Source: Paenibacillus riograndensis SBR5 (GTDB lineage Bacteria; Bacillota; Bacilli; Paenibacillales; Paenibacillaceae). Taken from it: 64,000 bases of DNA. This document shows, one piece after another, positions 49,375-57,865 of this stretch (the stretch's first letter is position 1; each line of letters starts with the position of its first letter). Location of the stretch: NCBI RefSeq assembly GCF_000981585.1, contig NZ_LN831776.1:573001-637000 (forward strand), read 5' to 3'. Position numbers and translations under genes: made by a program. The notes below the pieces were generated by a model. The model saw only the letters and a program-made list of their open reading frames with translations, did not search any database and was not told where the DNA came from.

Positions 49375-51033
49375 ATGTACGTGGTTACTGCAGAGGAAAT
49401 GCGGAAGCTGGACCGTGAAACGATAGAACGGCTAGGAATTCCGGCGGTGGCGCTGATGGAGAATGCCGGACGGGCCATTGCGGAGGAGATCATTAAGCTG
49501 TGCCGCAGCCGGAGCGGGTCTGCCGGAAGTCCCCGGGGGGATGCGGGGACAGAAGCAGCCGGGACGGCTGGCGCTGGCGGCGGCGCGGGAATCAAGCCGC
49601 CGGGCTTCACGGTCAGCGGGGATAACGCGCTGGCCTTGGGGGGTGCCGGCGCGGGACATTGGCTTGTCCTCGCCGGCAAGGGCAACAACGGCGGCGACGG
49701 ACTGGCCGCCGCCCGGTACCTGCGTGAGGCGGGCATCGCCGTCACGCTGGTGTACGCGGCCGCGCCGGAGTCGCTGGCCGGCGAAGCCGCCCTGCAGCGT
49801 GATGCCGCTGCAGCCCTGGGCCTGCCCGCCGTAGTCTACGGCCGGGACCGGGTAGACTTTGCCGCATACAGCGGCATCGTGGATGCGCTGCTCGGCACCG
49901 GCAGCGCGGGCGCCCCGCGCGGTGCCTATGCGGAGCTGATTGCCGCCGCGAACAGCAGCGGCAAACCCATTGTGTCCGCAGACATCCCCAGCGGGCTGGA
50001 TGCGGACACGGGCCAGGCGCATGAGCCTTGCATTCATGCGGCAGTGACGGTCTGCCTCGCGTTCCTCAAACGCGGGCTGCTGCAATATCCCGGCGCGGGC
50101 AACGCCGGGCAAGTGGTGGTCCGCTCCATCGGCATCCCCGCTGCCTTGGCCCGGGAGGGCGGCGTCCCGGTGAGCCTGCTGACGCCGGAGGTGCTGCGGA
50201 CACGTCTGCAGGTCGACGTGTCGCGCCGCCGTTCGCCCGAGGGCCACAAGGGCACCTACGGGCATGTCCTGCTGGCCGCCGGAAGCCTTGGCATGAGCGG
50301 GGCGGGCCTGCTGGCCGCCCGCGCCGCCCTGCGCGCTGGCTGCGGCCTGGTGACCTGGGCGCTGCCTGCGATGCTGCTGCCCTATGTCATCGGCGCAGCC
50401 CCGGAGCTGATGCTGGCAGCGGCCGGCGGAGAGAATGGCACCTGGAGCGCCGGGACTGCCGCAGAAGTGCTGCGGTTAAGCACCGGCAGGGATGTCACTG
50501 CTGTGGGACCCGGGCTTGGACGGTTTGCAGGCGATCAGGAGTGGCTGCGGGCGCTGTGGGAAGGCATCGCTGCTCCAATGGTTATCGATGCCGATGCGCT
50601 AAACATTCTGGCCGACAGTGATTACAGCTCCTGGACAAGCCGCTGCCATCCGGTGATCCTGACGCCCCATCCGGGGGAAATGGCCCGGCTGGCTGGAATA
50701 TCCACGGCTGAGGTGCAGCGGGACCGGATTGGTCTGGCGCTGGCTTATGCCCGGGAACACAGGGTAACCCTTGTGCTGAAGGGGGCCCATACAGTGGTCG
50801 CAACGCCTGAAGGAGAGGCTTATGTGAATATCACAGGCCATCCGGGCATGGGAACGGGCGGTGCGGGCGATGTGCTGACTGGCATCATAGCAGGATTGCT
50901 TGCACAAGGGCTCAATGCTGCGCAGGCAGCGGCCTTTGGCGTCTATCTGCACGGCCTGGCCGGTGAACGGGCTGCCCGCCAGCGCCATGATCCGTCGGCA
51001 TTGATCGCCGGAGATATCATTGAGGCGCTCTGA
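49375..51033 (+). CDS. nnr: Bifunctional NAD(P)H-hydrate repair enzyme
   Basis: A 552-residue fusion. Residues about 1-230 are the YjeF_N epimerase for NAD(P)HX (TAEEMRKLDRETIERLGIPAVALMENAGRAIAEEI, GKGNNGGDGLAAARYL, SADIPSGLDADTG). Residues about 240-552 are the ribokinase-like ADP/ATP-dependent dehydratase (GTYGHVLLAAGSLGMSGAGLLAARAAL, ILTPHPGEMARL, VLKGAHTVV, GMGTGGAGDVLTGIIAGLLAQG). It repairs hydrated NADH and NADPH. Residues about 50-95 form a Gly/Ala/Pro-rich insertion not normal for the family, encoded by very GC-rich DNA. GGGAGGG precedes ATG. It is followed by a convergent membrane-protein gene. Confidence 0.95.
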   Translation: MYVVTAEEMRKLDRETIERLGIPAVALMENAGRAIAEEIIKLCRSRSGSAGSPRGDAGTEAAGTAGAGGGAGIKPPGFTVSGDNALALGGAGAGHWLVLAGKGNNGGDGLAAARYLREAGIAVTLVYAAAPESLAGEAALQRDAAAALGLPAVVYGRDRVDFAAYSGIVDALLGTGSAGAPRGAYAELIAAANSSGKPIVSADIPSGLDADTGQAHEPCIHAAVTVCLAFLKRGLLQYPGAGNAGQVVVRSIGIPAALAREGGVPVSLLTPEVLRTRLQVDVSRRRSPEGHKGTYGHVLLAAGSLGMSGAGLLAARAALRAGCGLVTWALPAMLLPYVIGAAPELMLAAAGGENGTWSAGTAAEVLRLSTGRDVTAVGPGLGRFAGDQEWLRALWEGIAAPMVIDADALNILADSDYSSWTSRCHPVILTPHPGEMARLAGISTAEVQRDRIGLALAYAREHRVTLVLKGAHTVVATPEGEAYVNITGHPGMGTGGAGDVLTGIIAGLLAQGLNAAQAAAFGVYLHGLAGERAARQRHDPSALIAGDIIEAL

Positions 51034-51150
51034 TCCGGGAGGGACAAGGCGCTGTTATACTTATGAGGTGCAACGTTGCATTCTAACCTGACTCTTGGCC
51101 CGCAATACACAACGCAGCTAAGCGGCAGGTTCTTGCGCTATAAGCACAGG

Positions 51151-51606
51151 TCAGAACAGCACCAGGCAGATCAGCGGGACAAACAGGGCGAATACCGGAA
51201 GCAGGAGCGGCTGCCGTTCTCCGGCCAGCTGCGCAAGCCGGAACAGCAGCAATGCAAAAATCCCGGCGATCCCGCAGGCCACAGCGTCCCCGCCCTGCTC
51301 CGCGGCCAGCCATACGCCAGCGCCATAGCCGCAGGCCGCGTACAGCACAAGGGCCGGGGGGAGCGAAGTGAAGCGGAATATGCGCAGCAGGGCATCGGAT
51401 ACCAGCGCGGCCGGCAGTCCGTAGGCATAGATGGCATAAGGCACCGAGGTCGGCCAGCCCTCCGGCACACCACCGGTATGCGGGAATGCGAGCATAGCAA
51501 GGGAGACCAGCATAAATGTCAACCCGGCAGCAGACAGCTTCGTCAGGGCATACATCCCTGCGCTAAGCCTCACGGATGGAAGATCGTAATCCTTCAATTT
51601 GTTCAT
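51151..51606 (-). CDS. Integral membrane protein, function unknown
   Basis: A 151-residue protein with about four hydrophobic segments (LTKLSAAGLTFMLVSLAMLAF, YAIYAYGLPAALVSDALL, LPPALVLYAACGYGAGVWLAA, VACGIAGIFALLLFRLAQL, LLLPVFALFVPLICLVLF). I do not recognise the family. ATG 51606 has AAAGGATG upstream and is preferred over an ATG 9 bp earlier. Its start is 38 bp after the SDR stop on the same strand, so the two may be cotranscribed. Confidence 0.65.
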   Translation of the reverse strand: MNKLKDYDLPSVRLSAGMYALTKLSAAGLTFMLVSLAMLAFPHTGGVPEGWPTSVPYAIYAYGLPAALVSDALLRIFRFTSLPPALVLYAACGYGAGVWLAAEQGGDAVACGIAGIFALLLFRLAQLAGERQPLLLPVFALFVPLICLVLF

Positions 51607-51644
51607 GAATAACATCCTTTCAGGGAAGTGAACACGGCAGCCGG

Positions 51645-52544
51645 TCAGCTGGTCACCATGTCCCCTCCGTTAACATGAATGCAGGTTCCGGTAACGTAAG
51701 TGGAATCGGGTCCGGCCAAATAGACGTAGGCTCCAGCCAGCTCATAGGGCTGGGCGGCCCGCTTGAAGGGGGTATCGGTACCGAACACACTGACTTCCTC
51801 GGCGGAGTAGCTGGACGGAATCAGCGGGGTCCACACCGGACCGGGAGCCACGCTGTTGACCCGGATTCCGCTGTCGGCAAGCGAGAGGGCGAGGGAGCGG
51901 GTGAACGTGACAATAGCGCCTTTGGTGGATGAATAATCAATAAGCTCCTTATGGCCTTGGTAAGCGGTTATGGATGCGGTGTTAATGATGGAAGCTCCTG
52001 TGCGCAGATGCGGCAGCGCGGCCTGCGTCAGGAAGAAGAACGGAAAAATATTCGTGCGGTACGTCTCGTACAACTGCTCCTCGGAGATATCCAGGAGGCT
52101 CTGCTGCGGATACTGTACCCCGTGATTGTTGACCAGGATATCCAGTTTGCCGAAGGTCCGCACGGTATGCTCCACCGCCTGGGTACAGTTTGCTTTACAC
52201 CGTAAGTCGGTCTGAATCCGCAGGCAGCGCTGTCCCAGCTCTTCAATACGCCGCTGTGTGGCTTCGGCATCGGACGCCTCGTAGAGGTAGGCAATGGCGA
52301 CATCCGCGCCTTCTTTGGCAAAAGCAATCGCAGCGGCTTTCCCGATCCCGCTGTCTCCGCCGGTAATCAGCGCAACCTTGCCGTCCAGCTTTCCGCTGCC
52401 GCGACTGTCGGGGTTTTCGCTGATTGGCCGGGGATGCATCAGACTCTCCAGTCCCGGCTGGCGGTCCTGATGCTGAGGGGGAAAGGAAATAGGCTGCACG
52501 CGGCAGACCGTACGCTCTCCGTAATAGGGATATACAGGATTCAT
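51645..52544 (-). CDS. SDR-family oxidoreductase (general-stress protein 39 type)
   Basis: A 299-residue classical short-chain dehydrogenase: TGGDSGIGKAAAIAFAKEGADVAI cofactor motif, NNHG, catalytic Ser (NTASITAYQG) and YxxxK (DYSSTKGAIV), PGPVWTPLIPS. An N-terminal extension of about 45 residues (PQHQDRQPGLESLMHPRPISE) is the mark of the YhdF/YdaD/GSP39 group, often stress-linked. NADP or NAD use and substrate are not known. ATG 52544, 8 nt after GAGGAGTG, is preferred over GTG 52553. Confidence 0.9.
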   Translation of the reverse strand: MNPVYPYYGERTVCRVQPISFPPQHQDRQPGLESLMHPRPISENPDSRGSGKLDGKVALITGGDSGIGKAAAIAFAKEGADVAIAYLYEASDAEATQRRIEELGQRCLRIQTDLRCKANCTQAVEHTVRTFGKLDILVNNHGVQYPQQSLLDISEEQLYETYRTNIFPFFFLTQAALPHLRTGASIINTASITAYQGHKELIDYSSTKGAIVTFTRSLALSLADSGIRVNSVAPGPVWTPLIPSSYSAEEVSVFGTDTPFKRAAQPYELAGAYVYLAGPDSTYVTGTCIHVNGGDMVTS

Positions 52545-52649
52545 TAGCGACACTCCTCAGGTGCATTCTGTGATTCTGTATATTTTTATGCATGCGCCCA
52601 GAAAAGCGTGCGCCTCCTCCTGCCTGCCCCCGTTTCGCTGAAATCCTGG

Positions 52650-52750
52650 CTGCAAAAGGTTTTAGTTGGATTTTGTACCCCTAATTCGTGCAATTCATCC
52701 CTTACGGTCACTTTTAGTCAAATTAGTGGTATTTTTTCCGGCACATAAGC
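52650..52750. repeat. Dispersed AT-rich repeat copy
   Basis: AAGGTTTTAGTTGGATTTTG and AAATTAGTGGTATTTTTTCC are family motifs. It fills the region between the divergent SDR and DUF4269 genes. Confidence 0.6.
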
Positions 52751-52785
52751 AGGATGAGTCCGATTAGTTAGACAGGAGGTGAAGC

Positions 52786-53379
52786 ATGGCAGAAATGGAC
52801 TGCGGTCTGGGCCATGGAGAGGATGAAGCGGATAATGCGGGTAATGCAGTATTGAAAGAGGTCTGGCAATTATTGCGGGAGCTGCGCATCATGGAACTGC
52901 TGGCAGAATATCATCCGCGGCTGGCAGGAACAGTGCCCTTGGGGATTCAGGTGGAAGGCAGCGATCTTGATATTATTTGTGAGGTGCATGAACCCCGGAA
53001 TTTTATCGAAACGGCCCGGTGTCATTTCGGTCAGTTGGAGGGCTTTTATGCGGTGACCCGTACAGTGGAGGGGGTTGTCCGCACCAAAATTAATTTTTCG
53101 GCGGGCGGTTGGCCGATTGAGCTGTTTGGACAGCCCTTGGCCACGGAAAAACAGAATGCCTGGCTGCATATGCAGGTGGAGGGACGGATACTGAGGCTGC
53201 TCGGACCCGGCTTCACAGAGAATATCCGCGCCCTGAAGTCCGGCGGAATGAAGACAGAGCCTGCGTTCGCCAAGCTGCTGAAGCTCGAAGGTGACCCTTA
53301 TGAAGAAATGCTGGTGCTTGGCAGGCTTAATCCGGCGGAATTCAATGCTGTGTGCAGACGGGCTCAACCCTACATATAA
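52786..53379 (+). CDS. DUF4269 protein (nucleotidyltransferase-like)
   Basis: A 197-residue protein with the DUF4269 signature RLAGTVPLGIQVEGSDLDIICEV, resembling the strand-helix nucleotidyltransferase motif GS-x-DxD, and TKINFSAGGWPIELFGQPLATEKQNAWLHM. Function unknown; nucleotidyl transfer is possible. AGGAGG precedes ATG. The GNAT gene follows 23 bp after the stop and is probably cotranscribed. Confidence 0.85.
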   Translation: MAEMDCGLGHGEDEADNAGNAVLKEVWQLLRELRIMELLAEYHPRLAGTVPLGIQVEGSDLDIICEVHEPRNFIETARCHFGQLEGFYAVTRTVEGVVRTKINFSAGGWPIELFGQPLATEKQNAWLHMQVEGRILRLLGPGFTENIRALKSGGMKTEPAFAKLLKLEGDPYEEMLVLGRLNPAEFNAVCRRAQPYI

Positions 53380-53402
53380 AACAACGAATTGGAGAAAAAA
53401 CC

Positions 53403-53822
53403 ATGAATTACAGACCAATGACTGCCGATGATTACGAAGCCGCCTACCGGCTATGGGAGAATACCGAGGGGATGAACCTCAGCGGGGCGGACTCCCGGGA
53501 AGAAATACTCCGCTATCTGGAGCGCAATCCGGGAATGAGCCAGGTAGCGGTGAACGGGGACAAGACGCTTGCCGGTACTGCAATGTGCGGGCATGACGGA
53601 CGCAGAGGGTATATGTATCACGTTGCTGTCAGTGAGGACGGCCGCGGCCAGGGCGTTGGCCGTGAGCTGGTATCCCGCTGCTTGGCCAGTCTGCTTCAGG
53701 AAGGGATCGAAAAATGCCATTTGATGGTCATTGAGAGCAACGCTCTCGGCCGCAGCTTCTGGACACGCATCGGCTGGGAGGAGCGGGACGGTATTGTCCT
53801 GTTCTCCAGCAACACCTTTTAA
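53403..53822 (+). CDS. GNAT-family N-acetyltransferase
   Basis: A 139-residue acetyltransferase: MNYRPMTADDYEAAYRLWENTEG, and the acetyl-CoA-binding loop VAVSEDGRGQGVGRELVSRCL (Q/R-x-x-G-x-G/A). The C-terminus has the usual NALGRSFWTRIGWEERD. The substrate amine is unknown. ATG 53403 with TTGGAG upstream; the frame opens earlier inside the DUF4269 gene. Confidence 0.88.
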   Translation: MNYRPMTADDYEAAYRLWENTEGMNLSGADSREEILRYLERNPGMSQVAVNGDKTLAGTAMCGHDGRRGYMYHVAVSEDGRGQGVGRELVSRCLASLLQEGIEKCHLMVIESNALGRSFWTRIGWEERDGIVLFSSNTF

Positions 53823-53917
53823 GTAACAGACAATGTAATGGTGTAGCTTTTACGCAGCTGCAGTATAATATAATGGAAAAGTATATTGTCGAATTTTGAT
53901 AGGTGGAGGTCTGAACA

Positions 53918-54628
53918 ATGCGGTTCAAAGATGTATTCTCAATTATTGGCCCGGCCATGGTCGGACCCTCCAGTTCGCATACAGCAGGTGCAGCAAGGAT
54001 CGGAAGGGCTGCCCGGCAGGTGCTGGGAGAGCCGGCGCGTGAGGCCGAGGTGACTTTCTTCGGTTCTTTTGCCGCTACGTATCAAGGGCATGGGACCGAC
54101 CGGGCGATTGCCGGGGGCCTGCTGAATTTCGCTACGGATGATTCCCGTCTGCCTGATTCCATAGAACTGGCAGCCGAGGCAGGGATGGAGATTTCTTTCG
54201 GTCAAGGAACGGGTCTGTTCCCTCATCCCAATACGGTACGCTTGCATCTGGTTGGTGCGCAGACAGGGACCGAACTGACACTTACAGGAATATCTATCGG
54301 CGGCGGAAATATTGAAATTGTGGATATTGACGGCTTTGGAGTAAAGCTTACAGGAATGTATCCGACGGTGCTGATTCATCATATGGACTACCTTGGAGTG
54401 CTGGCCAGTGTTACTGATGTGATGCGCAAAGGCCAGTTCAATATTGGACACATGTCGCTGGACCGTAAAAATCGCAGTGGTGCGGCACTCACGGTGCTGG
54501 AGCTGGATGAGGCGGCGACGCCGGGGCTGCTGCATGAGCTGAGGGCTCTGTCTGCTGTCAAATCGGTCAAAGTGGTGGATCTGAATGAATCCGCGCTAGA
54601 ACAGAAAGGGAAGGACAACACACCATGA
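53918..54628 (+). CDS. sdaAB: L-serine ammonia-lyase, beta subunit
   Basis: A 236-residue subunit of the iron-sulfur L-serine dehydratase. N-terminal part FKDVFSIIGPAMVGPSSSHTAGAARIG, then GSFAATYQGHGTDRAIAGGLL; residues about 150-230 are an ACT-like domain (VLIHHMDYLGVLASVTDVMRKGQFNIGHMSLDR). It deaminates serine to pyruvate together with the alpha subunit. GGTGGAGG precedes ATG. The stop overlaps the alpha-subunit start (ATGA). Confidence 0.95.
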   Translation: MRFKDVFSIIGPAMVGPSSSHTAGAARIGRAARQVLGEPAREAEVTFFGSFAATYQGHGTDRAIAGGLLNFATDDSRLPDSIELAAEAGMEISFGQGTGLFPHPNTVRLHLVGAQTGTELTLTGISIGGGNIEIVDIDGFGVKLTGMYPTVLIHHMDYLGVLASVTDVMRKGQFNIGHMSLDRKNRSGAALTVLELDEAATPGLLHELRALSAVKSVKVVDLNESALEQKGKDNTP

Positions 54629-55503
54629 ATTTTCAAACCTTAAGCCAGCTGGCTGTATTATGTGAGGAGCGGGGAATGGGCATCGGCGCGTTGATGCTGG
54701 AGGAACAGAGCGAGGAATCCGGCCGTTCCAAGGAACAGGAATTCGCCACCATGAGCCAGTATTACGGGGTAATGAAGGAAGCTGTACACCGCGGCATGAC
54801 AGAGAATACTACCTCGCGCAGTGGTCTGACGGGCCTGGATGCCCAGCGGGTTGCGTCTTACAATGCGGCAGACGAGCCTTGTCTGGGCGGACCTGCCGGC
54901 CAGGCCATGGCTTATGCGCTGGCTGTATCGGAGGTCAATGCGTCGATGGGCCGCATTATTGCCACGCCGACAGCAGGCTCCTGCGGAATTATTCCCGGCG
55001 TGTTTTTGAGCTGCCAGGAGCGTTTCGGCTGGGACGATGACTACGTGGTATCCGGTCTGTTCGCCGCTGGAGCTATCGGGTATGTTATTGCCAATAATTC
55101 ATTCGTCTCCGGAGCGGAGGGAGGCTGCCAGGCTGAGGTGGGTTCGGCCATCGGGATGGCGGCGGGAGCACTGACCGAGCTGCGCGGCGGCACGCCGGCG
55201 CAGGCCGTTCATGCCGTTGGCCTCGCGCTCAAAAATACACTCGGACTGATCTGTGATCCTGTAGGCGGACTTGTGGAGATTCCCTGCATCGTGCGCAACG
55301 GCTTCGGTGCCGTTACGGCGCTGGCCGCCGCTGATATGGCGCTGGCCGGGGTACGCAGCGTGATTCCATCCGACGAGGTCATCAAGGTGATGCTGGAGGT
55401 TGGCTCGGCCATGCCGGAGAAGCACCGGGAGACGGCCGGGGGCGGACTGGCCCAGACCCCGACCGGGCGGAAGATTATGAAGGATCTGCGCAACAAGAAA
55501 TAG
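54625..55503 (+). CDS. sdaAA: L-serine ammonia-lyase, alpha subunit
   Basis: A 292-residue catalytic subunit with the [4Fe-4S] cysteines in SCGIIPGVFLSC, GCQAEVGSA and CDPVGGLVEIPC and the signature ATPTAGSCGIIPG. In Bacillales the enzyme is split in two chains as here. It feeds pyruvate from serine catabolism. ATG overlaps the beta-subunit stop, so the two are coupled. Confidence 0.96.
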   Translation: MNFQTLSQLAVLCEERGMGIGALMLEEQSEESGRSKEQEFATMSQYYGVMKEAVHRGMTENTTSRSGLTGLDAQRVASYNAADEPCLGGPAGQAMAYALAVSEVNASMGRIIATPTAGSCGIIPGVFLSCQERFGWDDDYVVSGLFAAGAIGYVIANNSFVSGAEGGCQAEVGSAIGMAAGALTELRGGTPAQAVHAVGLALKNTLGLICDPVGGLVEIPCIVRNGFGAVTALAAADMALAGVRSVIPSDEVIKVMLEVGSAMPEKHRETAGGGLAQTPTGRKIMKDLRNKK

Positions 55504-55550
55504 CCTGCGGTCTTTATGATTTCTGGCATCGCCTATTTTTGCTCTGCGGG

Positions 55551-55853
55551 TTAGAGCAGATGGAATCTTTCCAGCTGCTCCCATTGTCCTTCCTGCCGGA
55601 GGATTTCCGGCTGCTTCGGTCCCATAAGATCGAAATGCGGGAAGGGCCTGCGGTTATGAATGTACTGGGAAGGCAGCCCGTGCTGCTCGCACCAGCTTCT
55701 CAGGCGGGACAGATTGCTGCAGCCGACTTTTGTTACTGTAGTCATTCCTGGGAAACGGGGATCCAGCCAATAATGGGTCAGGAAAGCTATCTCTCCTGCG
55801 GTAACCGCCTGTTTCCAGCGGGTTAATTCTTCTCTGTTAATTCCGAAGGCCAT
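55551..55853 (-). CDS. Conserved small Bacillales protein, function unknown
   Basis: A 100-residue protein: MAFGINREELTRWKQAVTAG, LTHYWLDPRFPGMTTVTKVG, FPHFDLMGPKQPEIL. The conserved-looking HYWLDPRFP and TVTKVGC blocks suggest a real family that I recall as common in Bacillales without known function. ATG 55853 with AAGGATGAG; an earlier frame start at 55895 has none. Convergent with sdaAA. Confidence 0.75.
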   Translation of the reverse strand: MAFGINREELTRWKQAVTAGEIAFLTHYWLDPRFPGMTTVTKVGCSNLSRLRSWCEQHGLPSQYIHNRRPFPHFDLMGPKQPEILRQEGQWEQLERFHLL

Positions 55854-55921
55854 TGTTGTCTCATCCTTATCCTTAATCCGTAATAGTAACTCCATTATAA
55901 CTTAAGAAAGGGGAGCGCATC

Positions 55922-56113
55922 ATGAACGGGCAAGTTAGAGCGGATATCCGCGCCGGACTTGAGGTGGATATTGTACTGAAGCAGGACCAGGCCACAGGCA
56001 AACTTACACATGGCGTGGTCAAAGACATTCTCACCAACTCGCCCCGCCATCCGCACGGGATCAAGGTACGGCTGGCTGACGGCCAAGTCGGACGGGTCAA
56101 GCATATTACGTAA
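55922..56113 (+). CDS. ywbE: YwbE-family protein (DUF2196)
   Basis: A 63-residue protein matching the YwbE family throughout (RADIRAGLEVDIVLKQDQ, GKLTHGVVKDILTNSPRHPHGIKVRLADGQVGRVKHI). Small beta-rich KOW-like fold; function unknown. AAAGGGGAGCG precedes ATG. Confidence 0.92.
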   Translation: MNGQVRADIRAGLEVDIVLKQDQATGKLTHGVVKDILTNSPRHPHGIKVRLADGQVGRVKHIT

Positions 56114-56118
56114 ATTTA

Positions 56119-56186
56119 AAAAGCGCTCCGTGCTCAGGGTGCTGGTCTCTGGAACAGCATTTCCCGGACCGGGTGCGCTTTTTTTA
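56119..56186 (+). terminator. Likely terminator after ywbE
   Basis: AAAAGCGC pairs with GTGCGCTTTTTTT over a 50-nt loop that itself contains TCCCGGACCGGG. Stem short; moderate support. Confidence 0.55.
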
Positions 56187-56200
56187 CTGCTTGGGCTTCG

Positions 56201-56395
56201 ACAACGGCAGAAATGCCGTTGTTGGAGAGCCGCCGAGTGAATTGGGCAGAAACAACGGCAGAAATGCCGTTGTTGGAGGGCCGCCGAGTGAATTGAGCAG
56301 GAACAACGGCAGAAATGCCGTTGTTGAAGAGCTGTCGGAGGAATTAGGCAGGAACAACGGCAGAAATGCCGTTGTTGATAGAGCCGCCGGCAGAT
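56201..56395. repeat. Tandem array of GAAA-loop hairpins, 51-bp period
   Basis: Four copies of ACAACGGCA-GAAA-TGCCGTTGT (starts 56201, 56252, 56303, 56354) are spaced exactly 51 bp apart, each followed by the less conserved spacer (TGGAGAGCCGCCGAGTGAAT). The hairpin has a perfect stem and GAAA tetraloop. Because 51 is a multiple of three, frames stay open on both strands (NNGRNAVV repeats); these are unlikely genes. Also related to a single hairpin at 46.7 kb. Confidence 0.85.
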
Positions 56396-56411
56396 TCGCT
56401 CTTCCCGCGGG

Positions 56412-57125
56412 TTACCGCCCCATAAATTCCTCCACATACTGGTCGGCCTTGCTCTGGTTGCATAGATTACAAGCGCAGACGCAATTGTCCGGCGTGGTGT
56501 GGCCGCCTTTGGCGCGCGGCAGCAGATGGTCAATGGTGTCGCCGTACAGGCCGCAGAAATGGCAGGTATAATTGTCCCTCGTTAGAATGTAGGCCCGGAA
56601 ATCCTTGTTGCTGTACAGGCGGCGGATCGTACGGCGGTTCACCACCACCGCGGCATGCTCTTTGACGAGCGTCACTGCAAGCTCAAGATCAATTTCCTGA
56701 TGCCAGCGGCGGCCCTTGTCACTGTGGCCGCGCATCAGAATCATACCTTTGGCGGACGGAACTAGGGCCGAGGCATCCTGCGGGTCAGGCTTCGGACCCC
56801 GCAGCTGCGGAGCCTTCCGCCGGGGATCGGCTGCGCGCGGACGCGTCTTCCCCTTGCTTCCGGTTGAGGTATGGGACGTCTTGGTTTCCTTGAGGGCCGG
56901 GGTCCCTTTTACTTGCAGCTGCATCTGGGCATTCCCGGCCTCGCGCAGCTTGCGGCATTCCCGGCAGGCGCCCCGGCGCGACTGGCCCTTGGAGCGCTTG
57001 CCCGTGCGTCTGCGGAATTCGGTGAGCGGTTTATATTGCTTGCAGTAAGCACATTGTTTGGATAATGGCAGATTGGTATCGGTCATAAGCGTATTTGGAA
57101 GGACGCATGCAGCACGCCAGTCCAT
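56412..57125 (-). CDS. HNH endonuclease domain protein
   Basis: A 237-residue protein. An N-terminal zinc-ribbon (CAYCKQYKPLTEF...CRECRKLRE) is followed by a Pro/Lys-rich linker (about residues 70-125) and a C-terminal HNH domain (RDNYTCHFCGLYGDTIDHLLPRAKGGHTTPDNCVCACNLCNQSKAD), with CxxC pairs, DH and N as nuclease residues. It may be a stand-alone nuclease. The start is uncertain: ATG 57125 is 1 nt from AAGGGA and ATG 57086 has no ribosome site. Confidence 0.85.
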   Translation of the reverse strand: MDWRAACVLPNTLMTDTNLPLSKQCAYCKQYKPLTEFRRRTGKRSKGQSRRGACRECRKLREAGNAQMQLQVKGTPALKETKTSHTSTGSKGKTRPRAADPRRKAPQLRGPKPDPQDASALVPSAKGMILMRGHSDKGRRWHQEIDLELAVTLVKEHAAVVVNRRTIRRLYSNKDFRAYILTRDNYTCHFCGLYGDTIDHLLPRAKGGHTTPDNCVCACNLCNQSKADQYVEEFMGR

Positions 57126-57328
57126 TCCCTTCTTTTTTTATGGTAACTTTAGTATAGCGCAAAGCGCAGGGGTTCACACAGCGGCCGGAATAAGCAGATT
57201 GTCTCCTAATTTGTGACATCTGTCTTGGCAGGCAGGCGGGAAAACCTGTAAGCTTTACTTATGAGGCTTACGGATGCCGGATCATGGGACGCTCCAAGCT
57301 ATCTTTTTTTGAGAATGGGGGAGCAGGA

Positions 57329-57811
57329 ATGGAGAAACATAAGAAGAGGCCGGGGGCCGTCATTTGTTTGTATATTCTTCAGGCTTTTTTGGGGTTTGGA
57401 GCGATAGCGGGAGGGCTGACGCTGCTGGCCGATCCCAGCGGAGAAATGATCGGAATGCCAGCTTCTATACTGGAAAGATCTCCTTTTGTGAATTTTGTAG
57501 TCCCGGGCTTGCTGCTGCTGGTGATCTTTGGCTTGCTGCCCTTGCTGGTGCTGTATGGCCTGGTCAAGAAACCGCAGTGGACATGGGCGGCTGCGCTGAC
57601 TCCGTTCAAAACGCTGCATAGCGCATGGTCCCTCTCCCTGTACATCGGCTTCGGGCAGATTATTTGGATCATGGTCCAGACGTATATGCTGAACACCGTT
57701 TCTTTGATCCATATTTGCTATATGAGCCTTGGAATGCTGATACAGATTGTTACGCTGCTGCCTTCGGTGCAGAGATATTTTGTGCTGGACGGCAGCGCCC
57801 AAAGGCGTTAG
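57329..57811 (+). CDS. Membrane protein, function unknown
   Basis: A 160-residue protein with four membrane helices (AVICLYILQAFLGFGAIAGG, NFVVPGLLLLVIFGLLPLLVLYGL, SLYIGFGQIIWIMVQTYML, ICYMSLGMLIQIVTLLP). Not recognised. GGGGGAGCAGG precedes ATG 57329. It precedes the LacI gene by 54 bp on the same strand. Confidence 0.7.
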   Translation: MEKHKKRPGAVICLYILQAFLGFGAIAGGLTLLADPSGEMIGMPASILERSPFVNFVVPGLLLLVIFGLLPLLVLYGLVKKPQWTWAAALTPFKTLHSAWSLSLYIGFGQIIWIMVQTYMLNTVSLIHICYMSLGMLIQIVTLLPSVQRYFVLDGSAQRR

Positions 57812-57865
57812 AATGGCAGTGAATATAAAAGGGCTTTCATTGTGGGCCGGCGGGAGTGAACCGGA

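Noticed and set aside
56201..56395. Possible CRISPR array
   Set aside because: Spacers are similar to each other, units are palindromic with a GAAA loop, only four copies, and no cas genes in the window.
56173..56571. Repeat protein with NNGRNAVV units, and its minus-strand counterpart
   Set aside because: Both come from the 51-bp hairpin array; they overlap the HNH gene and lack ribosome sites.
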